Below, in pieces: positions 1 through 9,237 of a stretch of DNA of 64,000 bases. The DNA lies in the NCBI RefSeq assembly GCF_007828725.1, contig NZ_VIUW01000003.1, positions 248,001-312,000 of the forward strand, given 5' to 3'. The translations under genes were made by a program, and so were the position numbers. The notes under the pieces are model-generated. The model worked only from the letters and a program-made list of their open reading frames with translations. It did no database searches and was not told where the DNA came from. Origin of the DNA: Marihabitans asiaticum (GTDB lineage: Bacteria; Actinomycetota; Actinomycetes; Actinomycetales; Dermatophilaceae). Each line of letters opens with the position of its first letter. The first letter of the stretch is position 1.

Positions 1-552
1 GACCCCGAGACGGTCGGCGCGGCCGTTCTCGAGCGCCCCGTCGTGCCCGGTCGGATGGAGCTGGTCCCCGCCCCCGAGAGCTCGAGCGGGGAGGACCTTC
101 CTACGGTCGTGGTCGACTTCGCGCACACCCCGGACGCCGTCGCCTCGGCGCTCGCGGCGCTGCGCGAGGACGCCGGCGGCGCCCTGGTCGCCGTGATCGG
201 CGCCGGTGGCTCCCGCGACCCCGGCAAGCGTCCCGCGATGGGTGCCGCAGCGGCCGCCCATGCCGACCTCGTCGTCGTCACCGACGACAACCCGCGAGCC
301 GAGTCCCCGGAGGCGATCCGCGCCGCCCTCGTCGACGGTGCCCGCCGCGGCCCCGGCGAGGTCGTCGAGGTCGCCGGCCGTCGTGCCGCGATCGCCCACG
401 CTCTGCGCGCCGCGCGTCCGGGCGGCACCGTCGCCCTGCTGGGCAAGGGGCACGAGAGTGGACAGGAGATCGACGGCGTGACCACCCCCTTCGACGACCG
501 GCAGGTGGCCGCCGACGAGCTCGTCGAGCTGATCAGGGAGACGGGGTCATGA
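1..552 (+). CDS. murE: UDP-N-acetylmuramoyl-tripeptide synthetase, C-terminal part
   Basis: This is the 3' end of a Mur ligase gene whose start lies upstream of the window; the frame is open from base 1. MurE adds the third residue of the peptidoglycan stem peptide in the cytoplasm. The visible part covers the end of the central domain and the C-terminal ligase domain: VPGRMEL near base 40, DFAHTPDA from base 115, DNPR at 286-297 and GKGHE at 442-456. DNPR is the motif of ligases that use meso-diaminopimelate rather than lysine, so the wall is predicted to be meso-DAP type. Its stop codon overlaps the murF start (ATGA), so the two are probably translationally coupled. Confidence 0.95.
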   Translation, partial: DPETVGAAVLERPVVPGRMELVPAPESSSGEDLPTVVVDFAHTPDAVASALAALREDAGGALVAVIGAGGSRDPGKRPAMGAAAAAHADLVVVTDDNPRAESPEAIRAALVDGARRGPGEVVEVAGRRAAIAHALRAARPGGTVALLGKGHESGQEIDGVTTPFDDRQVAADELVELIRETGS

Positions 553-1958
553 TCGCTCTCACGCTGGCCGAGCTGGCCGAGATCACGGCGGGCGAGCTGC
601 ACGGCGACGCCGAGGTCATTCTCGACGGACCCGTCGTCACCGACGCCCGGGAGGCCGAGACGGGGAGCCTCTACATCGCCCGGGTCGGCGAGCACGCCGA
701 CGGTCACGCCTACGTCGACCAGGCCGCCGAGCGCGGCGCGGCCGCCGCGCTGACCACCAGGGCCGTCGACGGGCTGCCGTGCGTGGTCGTCGAGGACACC
801 CAGGCGGCGTTCGTCGCCCTCAGCAGAGCGCTCCTGGAGCGGGTCGAGGGCCTGCACGTCATCGGGATCACCGGGTCCTCGGGCAAGACGAGCACCAAGG
901 ACCTCCTCGGCTCGGTGCTCGCCGCCGACGGCGAGACCATCGCCCCGCAGGGCTCGTACAACTCCGAGGTCGGGGTGCCCCTCACGGTCTGCCGGGTCAC
1001 CGAGAGCACCCGCCACCTCGTCGTGGAGATGGGTGCCCGAGGCGGCGGTCACGTCGAGTACCTCACCCGCATCGCCCCTCCGCAGGTCGGCATCGTCCTC
1101 AACGTCGGGCACGCCCACGTCGGCGAGTTCGGCTCGCTCGACGCGGTCGCGACGGCGAAGTCCGAGCTGGTCCGCGCACTCCCGCCGGACGGACTCGCCG
1201 TGCTCAACGCCGACGACCCGCGGGTCCGCGCGATGGCGCAGGTAGCGCCGTGCCCGGTGCTGCTCGTGGGGGAGTCCGCCGACGCGGACGTCCGCGCGAG
1301 CGCGGTGACCCTAGACGAAGGGGGCCGACCCACCTTCGCCGTGCACGCCCCCTTCGGCACCGCTCAGGTCACCCTCCCGCTCGTCGGGAGGCATCACGTG
1401 GGCAACGCCCTCGCCGCGCTCGCGGCGGCGCACGCTGCCGGGATGCCGCTCGAGAGCATCGCCCGGGCGATGGCCACCGCCCACCCGACCAGCCGGTGGC
1501 GGATGGAGGTCACCGAGCGTCCCGACGGGGTGCGGGTGGTCAACGACGCCTACAACGCCAACCCCGACTCGATGGCCGCCGCGCTGCGCGCCATGGTGAC
1601 GATGAACTCGCGGCGGGGCGCCGACGACCGGCCTGGGCGGTGCGTCGCGGTGCTCGGCGCCATGCTCGAGCTCGGGCCGGAGTCGCCGACCTTGCACCGC
1701 GAGGTCGGTGAGCTCGCCGGCGAGCTCGGCATCGACATCGTCCTCTCGGTCGGCGACGAGGCCAGGTCCATTGCCGAGGGCGCTCGCAGTGCCGGGGTGG
1801 CCCAGGTAGACGAGGTCGGGGACGTTGATGCAGCCCACCGCGCGCTGTCCGGGCTGCTCCGATCAGGCGACGTGGTGCTGCTGAAGTCCAGCCGCGACGC
1901 CGGGCTACGGTTCCTCGGGGACAGGCTCGCCACGGAGTCCATGGAGGTCACGGAGTGA
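549..1958 (+). CDS. murF: UDP-N-acetylmuramoyl-tripeptide--D-alanyl-D-alanine ligase
   Basis: MurF adds the D-Ala-D-Ala dipeptide to the UDP-MurNAc-tripeptide, the last cytoplasmic ligation before the lipid steps. The 469-residue protein has the Mur ligase order: N-terminal substrate domain, P-loop [10 protein letters not shown] (about 106-115), [12 protein letters not shown] in the central ATPase domain, and [10 protein letters not shown] at the start of the C-terminal domain. Length is normal. The ATG overlaps the murE stop by 4 nt and the stop overlaps the GTG of mraY, so the genes form one coupled operon. Two copies of the window-wide octamer CGAAGGGG/CCCCTTCG lie at 1316 and 1349; the first uses a GAA codon next to a rare CTA codon. 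Confidence 0.97.
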   Translation: MIALTLAELAEITAGELHGDAEVILDGPVVTDAREAETGSLYIARVGEHADGHAYVDQAAERGAAAALTTRAVDGLPCVVVEDTQAAFVALSRALLERVEGLHVIGITGSSGKTSTKDLLGSVLAADGETIAPQGSYNSEVGVPLTVCRVTESTRHLVVEMGARGGGHVEYLTRIAPPQVGIVLNVGHAHVGEFGSLDAVATAKSELVRALPPDGLAVLNADDPRVRAMAQVAPCPVLLVGESADADVRASAVTLDEGGRPTFAVHAPFGTAQVTLPLVGRHHVGNALAALAAAHAAGMPLESIARAMATAHPTSRWRMEVTERPDGVRVVNDAYNANPDSMAAALRAMVTMNSRRGADDRPGRCVAVLGAMLELGPESPTLHREVGELAGELGIDIVLSVGDEARSIAEGARSAGVAQVDEVGDVDAAHRALSGLLRSGDVVLLKSSRDAGLRFLGDRLATESMEVTE

Positions 1959-3034
1959 AGGCAGTACTCATCGCGTCCGTCGTCTCCCTCGTGGTGGCGC
2001 TCTTCGGCACACCGATGTTCATCAAGTACCTCGTGCGCCAGGGGTACGGGCAGTTCATCCGCGACGACGGCCCCACGAGCCACCACACCAAGCGCGGTAC
2101 GCCGACGATGGGCGGCGCGGTGATCATCGCGGCCACCCTGATCGCCTATGCGGCCGCCCACCTGCTCACCTGGTCCGCACCCACCGCCAGCGGCATCCTC
2201 GTCCTGCTGCTCATGACGGGGCTAGGGGCGGTCGGCTTCGCCGACGACTACATCAAGATCAGCAAGCAGCGCAGCCTCGGGCTGCGCTCCCACCAGAAGC
2301 TCATCGGGCAGACCGCCGTCGGGGTGATCTTCGCCGTGCTCGCCCTGCAGTTCCCCAACGAGGCGCTGCGCACCCCGGCCTCGACCCACATCTCCTTCGC
2401 CCGAGACCTCCCGCTCGACCTCGCCTTCGCCGGACCGGCGTTGGGGATCGTGCTCTTCGTGCTCTGGGCCAACCTGATGATCGCGGGGACGAGCAACGGC
2501 GTGAACCTCACCGACGGGCTCGACGGCCTGGCCACCGGCGCGTCGGTCATGGTCTTCGCCGCGTACGTCCTCATCTCGATCTGGCAGTTCAACCAGAACT
2601 GCCAGACCACCCCCGGCATCGCCTGCTACGACGTCCGAGATCCGATCGACCTGTCCGTGGTCGCCGCCGCTGGCATGGGTGCCTGCTTCGGGTTCCTGTG
2701 GTGGAACGCCTCGCCGGCCAAGATCTTCATGGGCGACACCGGCTCGCTCGCCCTCGGCGGCGCGCTCTCGGGCCTGGCGATCCTCACCCGGACCGAGCTG
2801 CTCATCGTCATCCTCGGCGGGCTCTTCGTCGTCATCACCCTCTCGGTGATCATCCAGGTCGCCTCGTTCAAGACAACCGGCAAGCGGGTCTTCCGGATGG
2901 CGCCGCTGCAGCACCACTTCGAGCTGCTCGGGTGGCAGGAGGTCACCATCGTCATCCGCTTCTGGATCATCGCCGGGCTCTTCGTCGCCCTCGGTCTCGG
3001 GCTCTTCTACGCCGAGTGGGTGGTCGGGGCATGA
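1955..3034 (+). CDS. mraY: Phospho-N-acetylmuramoyl-pentapeptide transferase (lipid I synthase)
   Basis: MraY moves phospho-MurNAc-pentapeptide onto undecaprenyl phosphate at the inner face of the membrane, making lipid I. The 359-residue protein is mostly hydrophobic, consistent with about ten membrane segments, and shows the family motifs: the Asp pair in FADDYIK at about 97-98, [10 protein letters not shown] just after it, [10 protein letters not shown] near the middle, [12 protein letters not shown], and HHFELLGW in the last cytoplasmic loop. The start is a GTG overlapping the murF stop; the stop overlaps the murD ATG. No fault is seen in any motif. Confidence 0.97.
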   Translation: MKAVLIASVVSLVVALFGTPMFIKYLVRQGYGQFIRDDGPTSHHTKRGTPTMGGAVIIAATLIAYAAAHLLTWSAPTASGILVLLLMTGLGAVGFADDYIKISKQRSLGLRSHQKLIGQTAVGVIFAVLALQFPNEALRTPASTHISFARDLPLDLAFAGPALGIVLFVLWANLMIAGTSNGVNLTDGLDGLATGASVMVFAAYVLISIWQFNQNCQTTPGIACYDVRDPIDLSVVAAAGMGACFGFLWWNASPAKIFMGDTGSLALGGALSGLAILTRTELLIVILGGLFVVITLSVIIQVASFKTTGKRVFRMAPLQHHFELLGWQEVTIVIRFWIIAGLFVALGLGLFYAEWVVGA

Positions 3035-4515
3035 GCGCTCCCACGGCCCGGCTGGGCGGCCTGACCCACCGCGACGCGGACTGGTCTGGTCTGCGGGTGC
3101 TCGTGACCGGCCTGGGCGTCTCCGGGTTCGCTGCGGCCGACGCCCTGCTCGAGCGCGGTGCAGAGGTGAGCGTCGTCGACGGCAAGGCGGCACCGGACGG
3201 CTCCCCGCTCGCACAGCGGGCGACGATCCTCGAGGTTCTCGGCGCGAGGATGTACCTCGGGGAGCAGGCGGGCGAGGTCGAGATCGATCCCGGCATCGAC
3301 GTCGTCGTCACCTCTCCGGGGTGGCCGCCGCACCAGCGCCTCCTCGCCCGCGCTGCCGAGCTCGGCATCCCGATCTGGGGAGAGGTCGAGCTGGCCTGGC
3401 GCATGCGCCCCGAGAGCGGCGGCGCCCCGTGGCTGACCCTTACCGGGACCAACGGCAAGACGACCACTGTCCAGATGCTCACCTCGATCCTCCAGGCCTC
3501 GGGGCTGCGGGCCTGCGCCGCCGGCAACGTCGGCACCCCGATCCTCGAGGCCGTGCTCCACCCCGAGCCGTACGACGTCATCGCCGTCGAGCTGAGCAGC
3601 TTCCAGCTGCACTGGCAGGACTCGGTGCGCCCCCTCGCCTCGGCGTGCCTGAACATCGCGCCCGACCACGTCGACTGGCACGGCTCGTTCGAGGAGTACC
3701 TCGCGGCGAAGGGCAAGGTCTACGAGGGCACCGAGGTGGCCTGCGTCTACAACGTCGGCGATGTCGCGACGCGCACGCTCGTCGAGCGGGCCGACGTCGT
3801 CGAGGGCTGCCGGGCGATCGGCTTCACCCTGGGCTCTCCAGCGCCATCGATGCTCGGCCGGGTCGAGGACGTGCTCGTCGACCGCGCCTACGTCCCGGAC
3901 CGGGCCCACCAGGCCGCCGAGCTCGCTACGGCGGCCGACCTCGGAGCGGACGGGCTCCCCGTCCCCGACCACGTCGTCGCCAACGCACTCGCCGCAGCGG
4001 CGCTGGCGCGGGCCTGCGGGGTCCCCCCGCACGCCGTGCAGGAGGGCCTGCGCGCCTGGCGGCCCGACGAGCACCGCATCGCCCACGTCCGCACCGTCGA
4101 CGACGTCCACTGGGTGGACGACAGCAAGGCGACCAACCCGCATGCCGCAGCCGCGTCGCTGCGCGCCTACGAGCGGGTGGTCTGGGTGGCCGGAGGGCTC
4201 CTCAAGGGCGCCGACGTCGACGAGCTCGTGCGGGACAACGCCGACCGGCTCCGCGCGGTCGTGCTCATCGGGGCGGACCGCCAGCAGATCGCCGACGCGA
4301 TCGAGCGACACGCGCCGGATGTCCCCGTGCTCGACATCGCCGCCACCGACACTGAGGCGATGGACCTCGTCGTCCGCCAGGCCGCCGCAGCCGCCCGCCC
4401 GGGTGACGTGGTTCTCCTGGCACCGGCGGCGGCGTCCATGGACATGTTCGAGAGCTACGCGGCGCGCGGCGACGCCTTCGCCCGGGCCGTGCACCGGCAC
4501 TACGACCAGGGGTGA
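3031..4515 (+). CDS. murD: UDP-N-acetylmuramoyl-L-alanine--D-glutamate ligase
   Basis: MurD adds D-glutamate as second residue of the stem peptide. The reading frame is open further upstream, but the ATG at 3031 overlaps the mraY stop as ATGA and gives 494 residues, normal for actinobacterial MurD. Visible are an N-terminal Rossmann-type segment ([10 protein letters not shown]), the P-loop [22 protein letters not shown] in the central domain and [16 protein letters not shown] opening the C-terminal domain. Biosynthetically it acts before MurE and MurF, so gene order is not pathway order, as is usual in this cluster. Its stop overlaps the ftsW GTG. Confidence 0.97.
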   Translation: MSAPTARLGGLTHRDADWSGLRVLVTGLGVSGFAAADALLERGAEVSVVDGKAAPDGSPLAQRATILEVLGARMYLGEQAGEVEIDPGIDVVVTSPGWPPHQRLLARAAELGIPIWGEVELAWRMRPESGGAPWLTLTGTNGKTTTVQMLTSILQASGLRACAAGNVGTPILEAVLHPEPYDVIAVELSSFQLHWQDSVRPLASACLNIAPDHVDWHGSFEEYLAAKGKVYEGTEVACVYNVGDVATRTLVERADVVEGCRAIGFTLGSPAPSMLGRVEDVLVDRAYVPDRAHQAAELATAADLGADGLPVPDHVVANALAAAALARACGVPPHAVQEGLRAWRPDEHRIAHVRTVDDVHWVDDSKATNPHAAAASLRAYERVVWVAGGLLKGADVDELVRDNADRLRAVVLIGADRQQIADAIERHAPDVPVLDIAATDTEAMDLVVRQAAAAARPGDVVLLAPAAASMDMFESYAARGDAFARAVHRHYDQG

Positions 4516-5801
4516 GCCACGTGAGCAGCAATGCGACGAGCGGAGGGTCGCTGTCGCGCCGCTCGTCGGGGTCCTCGGCGCGGACCGTGCTGCGGCGCCT
4601 GGAGTCGCCGCTGACCACCTACTACCTGCTCCTCGGCATCGTCGGACTCCTCGTGACCATCGGCCTGGTCATGGTGCTCTCCGCGTCGATGATCGCCTCC
4701 CTGAAGGAGAACGACTCCTCCTTCACGATCTTCCTCAAGCAGCTGATGTTCGCGACGATCGGCCTGGGCGCGCTGGCCTTCTCCGCCACCCGCAGCATCC
4801 GCTTCTGGAAGCGGGTGTCGTTGCTCGCCCTTGCGGGCGGGGTCGCGCTGCTGGCGCTCGTCCCACTCATCGGCCAGGGCTTCCAGGGCAACAAGAACTG
4901 GATCTACGTCGGCCCGGTGAGCATCCAGCCCAGCGAGATCGCGAAGATCGGGCTGATCCTGGGCGGAGCCTTGGTCCTGGAGCGCAAGCGTGCGCTCCTG
5001 GGCAGCCTCGGGCACGCCCTCGTCCCCTTCGTCGTCCCGATCACCGTCGTGGTCCTCGGCCTCGTCCTCGTCGGGCGGGACCTCGGCACCGCCCTGGTCA
5101 TCGCGGCCATCGCCGTCGGGATGCTCTTCGCGGCCGGCGTGCGGCTGCGGTGGTTCGCGATCGGTCTGGGCGCGATGAGCGCGGTCGTGGCCGTCCTCGC
5201 CGCGACGAGCAGCAATCGCATGGAACGCATCCGGATCTGGCTCTACCCGGAGCAGTGCGCCCCAGGCACCGACCTCTACTACGCGATCTGCCGGCAGCCG
5301 ATGCATGGTCGCTACGCCCTCGCCGACGGCGGCTGGTGGGGGGTCGGGCTCGGCGCGAGCCGGGAGAAGTGGGGATGGCTCTCCGAGCCGTACAACGACT
5401 TCATCTTCGCGATCATCGGTGAAGAGCTCGGCCTGCTCGGGACGCTGACGATCGTCGCGCTCTTCGCCGGCTTCGCCGTCGTCGGGCTACGGCTCTTCGA
5501 CCAGACCGACGACTTCTTCGTGCGCCTCGTCACGGTGGGTGTGTGCGCCTGGATCCTCGTCCAGGCCATGGTGAACATCGGGTCGGTCATCGGGATGCTC
5601 CCGGTCATCGGGGTCCCGCTGCCCTTCGTCTCGGCCGGAGGGTCCTCGCTGGTCATGACGATGATCGGGGTGGGGATCCTCATCTCCTTCGCCCGCAGCG
5701 AGCCAGCCTGTGCCGCGGCGCTCTCGACCCGGCCCACCCTTCGGTCCAGGGCCCGCGCCCTGGTGCCGATCCCCTTCGCCCGACGGAGGACGCGCTCGTG
5801 A
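4512..5801 (+). CDS. ftsW: Septal peptidoglycan glycosyltransferase of the SEDS family
   Basis: FtsW polymerises lipid II into septal glycan strands together with a class B penicillin-binding protein. The 429-residue protein has about ten hydrophobic segments and SEDS motifs: GNKNWIYVGPVSIQPSEIAK in the middle, GGWWGVGLGASREKWGWL in the large extracellular loop, the Asp of YNDFIFAIIGEELG that is catalytic in SEDS proteins, and GVPLPFVSAGGSS near the end. The C-terminus is a basic tail. The GTG at 4512 overlaps the murD stop; a second GTG nine bases on (4521) is possible. Placement between murD and murG is typical and favours FtsW over RodA. Confidence 0.95.
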   Translation: MSHVSSNATSGGSLSRRSSGSSARTVLRRLESPLTTYYLLLGIVGLLVTIGLVMVLSASMIASLKENDSSFTIFLKQLMFATIGLGALAFSATRSIRFWKRVSLLALAGGVALLALVPLIGQGFQGNKNWIYVGPVSIQPSEIAKIGLILGGALVLERKRALLGSLGHALVPFVVPITVVVLGLVLVGRDLGTALVIAAIAVGMLFAAGVRLRWFAIGLGAMSAVVAVLAATSSNRMERIRIWLYPEQCAPGTDLYYAICRQPMHGRYALADGGWWGVGLGASREKWGWLSEPYNDFIFAIIGEELGLLGTLTIVALFAGFAVVGLRLFDQTDDFFVRLVTVGVCAWILVQAMVNIGSVIGMLPVIGVPLPFVSAGGSSLVMTMIGVGILISFARSEPACAAALSTRPTLRSRARALVPIPFARRRTRS

Positions 5802-6913
5802 CGCCCCCAGACAGCGGTCCCCGACGCGTCCTCCTCGCCGGTGGTGGGACCGCAGGCCATGTCTCCCCGCTGCTCGCGCTGGCCGACTGCCTGCGACGCC
5901 GCGACCCTGACGTCGACATCGTCGTGGTCGGTACCGCGGCGGGTCTCGAGGCACGGCTCGTTCCCGACCGGGGGTATGAGCTCGCGACGATCCCCAAGGT
6001 GCCGTTGCCGCGTCGGCCGAGCGCCGAGCTGCTCGCGCTGCCCGGTGCGCTCGCCGGCGCGGTCCGCCGCGCAGGCGAGATCATCGACGCGAGCGGCGCC
6101 GAGGTCGTCGTCGGGTTCGGCGGCTACGTCAGCACCCCCGTCTACCTCGCGGCCCGGCGCCGACGGGTCCCGATCGCGATCCACGAGCAGAACGCACGAG
6201 CGGGCATCGCGAACAAGGTCGGTGCTCGGCTGACGCGTCACGTCGCGACCACCTTCGCCCAGACCGAGCTGGCCCACGCGCAGGTCATCGGCATGCCGCT
6301 GCGCCGTGAGATCGCGGGCCTGGACCGCGACGCCCGGCGCGCGGAGGGGCGTTCCCACTTCGGTCTGCGACCGGAGCTGCCGACCCTGCTCGTCACCGGG
6401 GGCTCGCTCGGGGCGCAGCGTCTCAACGAGTCCTTCGCGCGATCGGTTGGGGTCCTGCAGTCTGCCGGGGTGCAGGTGCTGCACGTGACCGGGGCGGGCA
6501 AGGAGTTCGAGCCGGCGACGGAGGGGTCGACCGTGCCCTACGTCGTCGTGCCGTACGTCGATCGGATGGACCTCGCCTACGCCGCCGCCGACGCCGTCGT
6601 CTGTCGTGCCGGCGCCAACACCGTCTGCGAGCTGACCGCCGTCGGTCTGCCGGCCTGCTACGTGCCGCTGCCGATCGGCAACGGGGAGCAGCGGCTCAAC
6701 GCGCGGGATGTCGTCGCGGCGGGCGGCGGGACGCTGACCGAGGACTCCGAGGTCACCCCGGCGTGGGTGCGCGACGTGGTGGTCCCGCTGCTCACCGACG
6801 AAGGGCGGTTGGCGGCGATGGCTGCCGCAGCCGAGGGCATCGGGGAGCGAGACGCCGATGAGCTGCTCGCCGACCTCGTCGTGCGGGCCTGGCGCTTGGG
6901 CGGACGGCGATGA
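5798..6913 (+). CDS. murG: UDP-GlcNAc:undecaprenyl-diphospho-muramoylpentapeptide GlcNAc transferase
   Basis: MurG adds GlcNAc to lipid I to make lipid II at the cytoplasmic face of the membrane. The frame is open upstream, but a CGGAGGA ribosome site at 5784-5790 and overlap of GTG 5798 with the ftsW stop fix the start, giving 371 residues. Two Rossmann domains are marked by AGGGTAGHVSP at the N-terminus, EQNARAGIANK, VTGGSLGAQRLNES opening the second domain, the UDP-GlcNAc site CRAGANTVCEL, and PIGNGEQRLNA. This is one of the few genes in the cluster with both a clear Shine-Dalgarno sequence and an overlapping stop. Confidence 0.97.
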   Translation: MTPPDSGPRRVLLAGGGTAGHVSPLLALADCLRRRDPDVDIVVVGTAAGLEARLVPDRGYELATIPKVPLPRRPSAELLALPGALAGAVRRAGEIIDASGAEVVVGFGGYVSTPVYLAARRRRVPIAIHEQNARAGIANKVGARLTRHVATTFAQTELAHAQVIGMPLRREIAGLDRDARRAEGRSHFGLRPELPTLLVTGGSLGAQRLNESFARSVGVLQSAGVQVLHVTGAGKEFEPATEGSTVPYVVVPYVDRMDLAYAAADAVVCRAGANTVCELTAVGLPACYVPLPIGNGEQRLNARDVVAAGGGTLTEDSEVTPAWVRDVVVPLLTDEGRLAAMAAAAEGIGERDADELLADLVVRAWRLGGRR

Positions 6914-8349
6914 ACGTCCGGTCAGCGCTGCCCTTCCGGTTCGACGTCGAGGCAGACCTTCCGCCGCTGCACCAGCTCGCTCACGTGCACGTCCTCGCCA
7001 TCGGCGGCGCGGGGATGTCCGCGGTCGCGCGGCTGCTGCTCGACGCGGGCCTGACCGTGAGCGGCAGCGACGCCAAGGACGGGCCCGTCCTGGACGACCT
7101 GCGAGCCCGCGGCGCCCGCGTCGCGATCGGTCACGACCCACGCCAGGTCGAGGGCGCCGACACCGTCGTGGTGTCCTCGGCGATCCGCGAGGACAACGTC
7201 GAGCTCGGCGCCGCGCGCGCGGCGGGGGCCCGGGTCCTGCACCGCAGCCAGGCGCTCGCCGTGGCGATGCAGGACTCCCGACGGGTCGCGGTCGCCGGGG
7301 CCAACGGCAAGACGACGACCTCCTCGATGCTCACCTCGGCGCTGCTGCACATCGGGGCCGCTCCCAGCTTCGCCCTCGGGGGCGAGCTGGCCGAGCAGCG
7401 GACGAACGCCGCGCTGGGCGAGGGCGACGACTTCGTCGCCGAGGCCGACGAGTCCGACGGGTCCTTCCTCGTCTACCACCCGCACGTCGCCGTCGTCACC
7501 AACGTCCAGCCGGACCACCTCGACTTCTACGGTGACTTCGCGACCGTCCAGGCCGCGTACGGGGAGTTCGCCCGCACCGTCCGTCCCGGGGGTCTGCTCG
7601 TGGTGTGTGCCGACGACCCCGGCTCGGCGTCGCTGGGGGAGAGGTTCCGTGGCGAGTCCGGCGACCGCACGGTCGTGTCCTACGGCTTCTCCGACACCGC
7701 CGATGCCCGCCTCGACGAAGTGACGCTCGAGGGGCATGGAGGGTCGGCGCGCCTCACCGTGGCCCGGCGGAGCTACCGATTGGTGCTGCGAGTCCCTGGC
7801 CGGCACAACCTGCTCAACGCCGCGGGTGCCTTCCTCGCCGCGACGCAGGGGTGCGGCCACGACCCCGACCGCGTCCTCGAGGGCCTGGCCGCGTTCGTCG
7901 GGACCCGGCGACGGTTCGAGGTCCGTGGCGAGGTCGACGGGATCACCGTCGTCGACGACTACGCGCACAACCCCGGCAAGGTCGCCGCGGTCGTCAGCAC
8001 CGCTGCCGAGATCGCCCGCCCGGGTCGGCTGCACGTCATCTTCCAGCCGCACCTCTACTCGCGGACCAGAGACTTCGCCGAGGACTTCGCGCGAGGTCTG
8101 GCGGCCGCGGACGACGTCACCCTCCTCGAGATCTACGGGGCCCGTGAGGACCCGGTTCCGGGGGTGACCTCGGAGCTCGTCGCGGCGGGACTGCGCGCGG
8201 CAGGCCGCTCGGTCCAGGTGCGCTCGGAGGCGGACGCGCTGTCTCATGTCGTCTCCAACGCTCGCAGCGGTGACATCGTCATGACCGTGGGGGCCGGGGA
8301 CGTCACCGCGCTGGCCGGGACGATCGTCGAGAGGCTCGGCGCTCGATGA
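6910..8349 (+). CDS. murC: UDP-N-acetylmuramate--L-alanine ligase
   Basis: MurC adds the first amino acid, L-Ala, to UDP-MurNAc. The 479-residue protein shows the N-terminal nucleotide-binding segment VLAIGGAGMSAVARLLL, the P-loop AGANGKTTTSSML, EADESDGSF and NVQPDHLDFYGD in the central domain, and DDYAHNPGKV opening the C-terminal domain. The ATG overlaps the murG stop and the stop overlaps the ftsQ ATG. No murB or ddl lies beside it, so UDP-MurNAc must be made from genes elsewhere. Confidence 0.97.
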   Translation: MNVRSALPFRFDVEADLPPLHQLAHVHVLAIGGAGMSAVARLLLDAGLTVSGSDAKDGPVLDDLRARGARVAIGHDPRQVEGADTVVVSSAIREDNVELGAARAAGARVLHRSQALAVAMQDSRRVAVAGANGKTTTSSMLTSALLHIGAAPSFALGGELAEQRTNAALGEGDDFVAEADESDGSFLVYHPHVAVVTNVQPDHLDFYGDFATVQAAYGEFARTVRPGGLLVVCADDPGSASLGERFRGESGDRTVVSYGFSDTADARLDEVTLEGHGGSARLTVARRSYRLVLRVPGRHNLLNAAGAFLAATQGCGHDPDRVLEGLAAFVGTRRRFEVRGEVDGITVVDDYAHNPGKVAAVVSTAAEIARPGRLHVIFQPHLYSRTRDFAEDFARGLAAADDVTLLEIYGAREDPVPGVTSELVAAGLRAAGRSVQVRSEADALSHVVSNARSGDIVMTVGAGDVTALAGTIVERLGAR

Positions 8350-9071
8350 CCGCTCGAGACGGGCAGCACGACCGGTTCGTCGAGCGGGCGGCACGGATCA
8401 CCGCCCTTCGTCGACGCCGCGTCCTGGCGTGGGTCGCGGGTGTCGCCCTCGTCCTCGGCCTGGCCTACCTGCTGTTGCTCAGCCCCGTGCTGGCCGTGCG
8501 GTCGGTCCAGGTCGTCGGGGTTGACGCTCCGGAGCAGGAGGCGATCCGCGGGTCGCTGGAGAGCTCGGTGGGCACCCCACTGGCTCGGTCAGACCTCGCA
8601 GAGCTCACGGACCGCGTCGAGGAGCGGCCGACGGTGGAGTCCGCAGAGGTATCGCGCGACTGGCCCTCGAGCCTGAGGGTCGACGTGGTCCCCAGGGTTC
8701 CTGCGCTGGCCGTGCAGAAAAGTAAACGTCAGGTAGAGATCTACGATATCGACGGGAATCTCGTCGAGCGCGCCCGGTCGGCGCCCAAGGGTGTCCCCAC
8801 GGTGACAGCCGATGGCACCGAGGACGTCGGGGCCGACGGTGTCCGAGCCGCGTTGTCGCTGCTCGAGTCCCTCCCCGAGGAAGTCCGACGGACGGTCTCG
8901 TCGGTGACCGTGGATCCCGCGGAGCGAGTGTCCTTCCGCGCCGGCAAGACGACCGTCGTCTGGGGCGACGCATCAGAACCTCAGCTAAAGGTTGAGGTAC
9001 TGTCGGTCCTGCTCGAGGAGAAGCCGCAGCGGATCGACGTCTCTACTCCGCGGATGCCTGTCACGCGCTAG
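8346..9071 (+). CDS. ftsQ: Divisome protein FtsQ (POTRA domain)
   Basis: FtsQ is a bitopic membrane protein that scaffolds the divisome. The 241-residue protein has a basic cytoplasmic N-terminus, one membrane segment at about residues 28-46, a POTRA domain starting at VRSVQVVGVD and a FtsQ beta domain. It ends without the long tail of some homologues. Between 8716 and 8760 it uses a run of AT-rich codons (AAA, AGT, AAA, GTA, GAT, AAT) unlike the rest of the gene; a TACGAT box at 8742-8747 could be an internal promoter for ftsZ. The last part of the gene also carries the inverted repeat at 8979-8997. Confidence 0.93.
   Translation: MTARDGQHDRFVERAARITALRRRRVLAWVAGVALVLGLAYLLLLSPVLAVRSVQVVGVDAPEQEAIRGSLESSVGTPLARSDLAELTDRVEERPTVESAEVSRDWPSSLRVDVVPRVPALAVQKSKRQVEIYDIDGNLVERARSAPKGVPTVTADGTEDVGADGVRAALSLLESLPEEVRRTVSSVTVDPAERVSFRAGKTTVVWGDASEPQLKVEVLSVLLEEKPQRIDVSTPRMPVTR
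8979..8997 (+). promoter_or_regulatory. Inverted repeat at the end of ftsQ, first of a pair before ftsZ
   Basis: CCTCA at 8979-8983 and TGAGG at 8993-8997 flank an AT-richer core; the right half contains AAGGTTGAG, found again at 9178-9186. Two copies of this unusual word within 200 bp, one at the end of ftsQ and one just ahead of ftsZ, suggest a binding site or a conserved promoter element for ftsZ. No protein can be named from sequence alone. Confidence 0.4.
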
Positions 9072-9131
9072 GGCGTGACCCGAGGATCTCGACACGCAGG
9101 GCCCGTTCTTGCGGTGGCGGGGGAAGGGGCA

Positions 9132-9186
9132 TACCGTCGGATCCGCAAGGTCATGATCTTGGAGTAATCCTCTACTCAAGGTTGAG
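9132..9186 (+). promoter_or_regulatory. ftsZ upstream region: candidate -10 box and palindrome
   Basis: The 166-bp gap between ftsQ and ftsZ is the first untranslated interval in the cluster. It holds a possible -10 hexamer TACCGT (9132-9137) and a short palindrome CTCAAGGTTGAG (9175-9186) that repeats the AAGGTTGAG word at the end of ftsQ. An AGGAG ribosome site follows at 9226-9230. ftsZ therefore probably has its own promoter in addition to read-through from the mur genes. The promoter is inferred from the hexamer only. Confidence 0.45.
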
Positions 9187-9237
9187 ATGTGACCTCCGCG
9201 CGAGCCCCTCACCGTCGGACCCACCCAGGAGACCCCC

